64,000 bases of DNA, taken from Hygrophila difformis (taxonomy: Eukaryota > Streptophyta > Magnoliopsida > Lamiales > Acanthaceae). The stretch lies in NCBI GenBank assembly GCA_030278955.1, contig JAOANR010000002.1:25654057-25718056 (forward strand), given 5' to 3'. The position numbers were made by a program, and so were the translations under genes. Shown here piece after piece: positions 63,419 through 64,000 of the stretch (position 1 is the first letter of the stretch; each line of letters starts with the position of its first letter). A model generated the notes under the pieces. That model worked only from the letters and a program-made list of their open reading frames with translations. It did no database searches and was not told the origin of the DNA.

Positions 63419-63902
63419 GTTTATTTATGTTTGATAAATTGTGTAAAGCTTTATTAGTTTATTTTAGGTTTGTTTTAGCTGCTTTGTTTTTGTTATGTTC
63501 CTTTTTAAGAGAATTGATTTGTGTTCGCAATTCCATGCTTGTTGATGGACGGAGTAGTATTAAGAATTAACTCACGCATAAACAAATCAACAGAGCGTGA
63601 GGCTATTTCAAACAAATATAATCTCAAACTTACCTTCTGAATAAAATGAAAGGGCGAGTAGTTTTTATAATCATTACTCTTTGCAATGATTAAAGACCTA
63701 AAATACCCTTCAAATAGGTATCTACATATAGGACCGGCCTTTCATTTTCCCTCTAGTTACTATTCACCAGTCATATCAAATTCTCTAGAGCAACAAGTTT
63801 CCTTCCTCTGAGCAAGTAATCGTCAGAGAAAGTCTGAGATTCTTCATTTCAAATTTCAAACAATCGCAACTCAGAAATCCACAAAAACTCCGGAAGAACA
63901 CA
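63419..63902 (+). other. Intergenic region with a short inverted repeat
   Basis: 3' flank of the F-box-like gene and upstream region of the next one. At about 63570-63601 CTCACGC and GCGTGAG face each other across 17 bases, the same core as the foldback at 62332-62450. CT-rich, typical of a plant 5' UTR, from about 63740 to 63860. Confidence 0.5.
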
Positions 63903-63919
63903 ATGGCTGGAGACAGACC
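63903..63919 (+). CDS. Probable first exon of a gene running off the window
   Basis: ATGGCTGGAGACAGACC followed at 63920 by GTAAGT, a consensus plant splice donor, and then T-rich, intron-like DNA to the window end. It would encode MAGDR plus two bases of the next codon. The 5' leader context ACACAATGGCT is a good plant start. The product cannot be told. Confidence 0.45.
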
Positions 63920-64000
63920 GTAAGTTTTCAAAATCTCTTAGGTTTTAAGCTTCAATGTGTTCTCCTCTATGTGTTTTTAATTGTTCTTCTTCCGACGAGC

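Overview
The window is nuclear DNA from a flowering plant, almost all of it heterochromatin-type LTR retrotransposons. Evidence for a plant: primer-binding sites complementary to initiator tRNA-Met (TGGTATCAGAGCC), Ty3/Gypsy lineages of the Tekay, CRM and Athila types, a plant L1-clade LINE whose ORF2 ends in an RNase H, a hAT-like element, and an F-box-like gene at the right edge. I cannot name the species. 500 Ns at 56414-56913 mark a draft scaffold join.

The left two thirds (1-42200) are one nested insertion that can be unpacked from target-site duplications (TSDs). Outermost is G1, a plus-strand element: 5' LTR ending at 762, gag 1574-2661, 3' LTR from 39639. G2 (2857-39506, TSD CGTAG) sits in G1's 3' internal spacer. 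G3 (6172-34565, TSD TGAAT) sits in G2's 5' LTR. T1, a minus-strand Tekay chromovirus with gag and pol (10991-31583, TSD GATAT/GAAAT), sits in G3's 3' spacer. CRM1 (19403-28523, TSD CTAGG), a minus-strand CRM-type element with one intact 1719-residue polyprotein, sits inside an extra small ORF of T1. A hAT-like element (3171-3930, TSD TTAGAAGT) sits in G2's 5' LTR.

G1, G2 and G3, and the minus-strand G4 (42201-47681, inserted in G1's 3' LTR), encode gag but no pol. All four share the same deletion junction, from just after gag to the last codons of pol. They look like a gag-only non-autonomous lineage (TR-GAG type) of the same Tekay family as T1 and T2, presumably relying on those for protease, reverse transcriptase and integrase.

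Right of G4 come a 5'-truncated LINE (47682 to about 52225, minus), a CRM-type LTR fragment, then T2 (from 52890, minus), a Tekay element with a 3' LTR and pol C-terminus, cut by the gap. After the gap are a decayed plus-strand CRM-type element (CRM2, 56914-58970) and an eroded Athila-type pol (58971-61971). From about 62300 the DNA looks gene-bearing: an intronless F-box-like gene (62720-63418) and the first exon of a second gene (63903).

The unusual features lie in retrotransposon control regions: LTR arrays of 7 to 9 units, each carrying the RNA polymerase III B-box sequence GGTTCGATTCC; primer-binding sites repeated with a 63-bp period and paired with their own inverted copies; and a duplicated module of an 8-4-8 hairpin followed by a polypurine tract and TGTAAYACC about 250 bp apart at the 3' ends.
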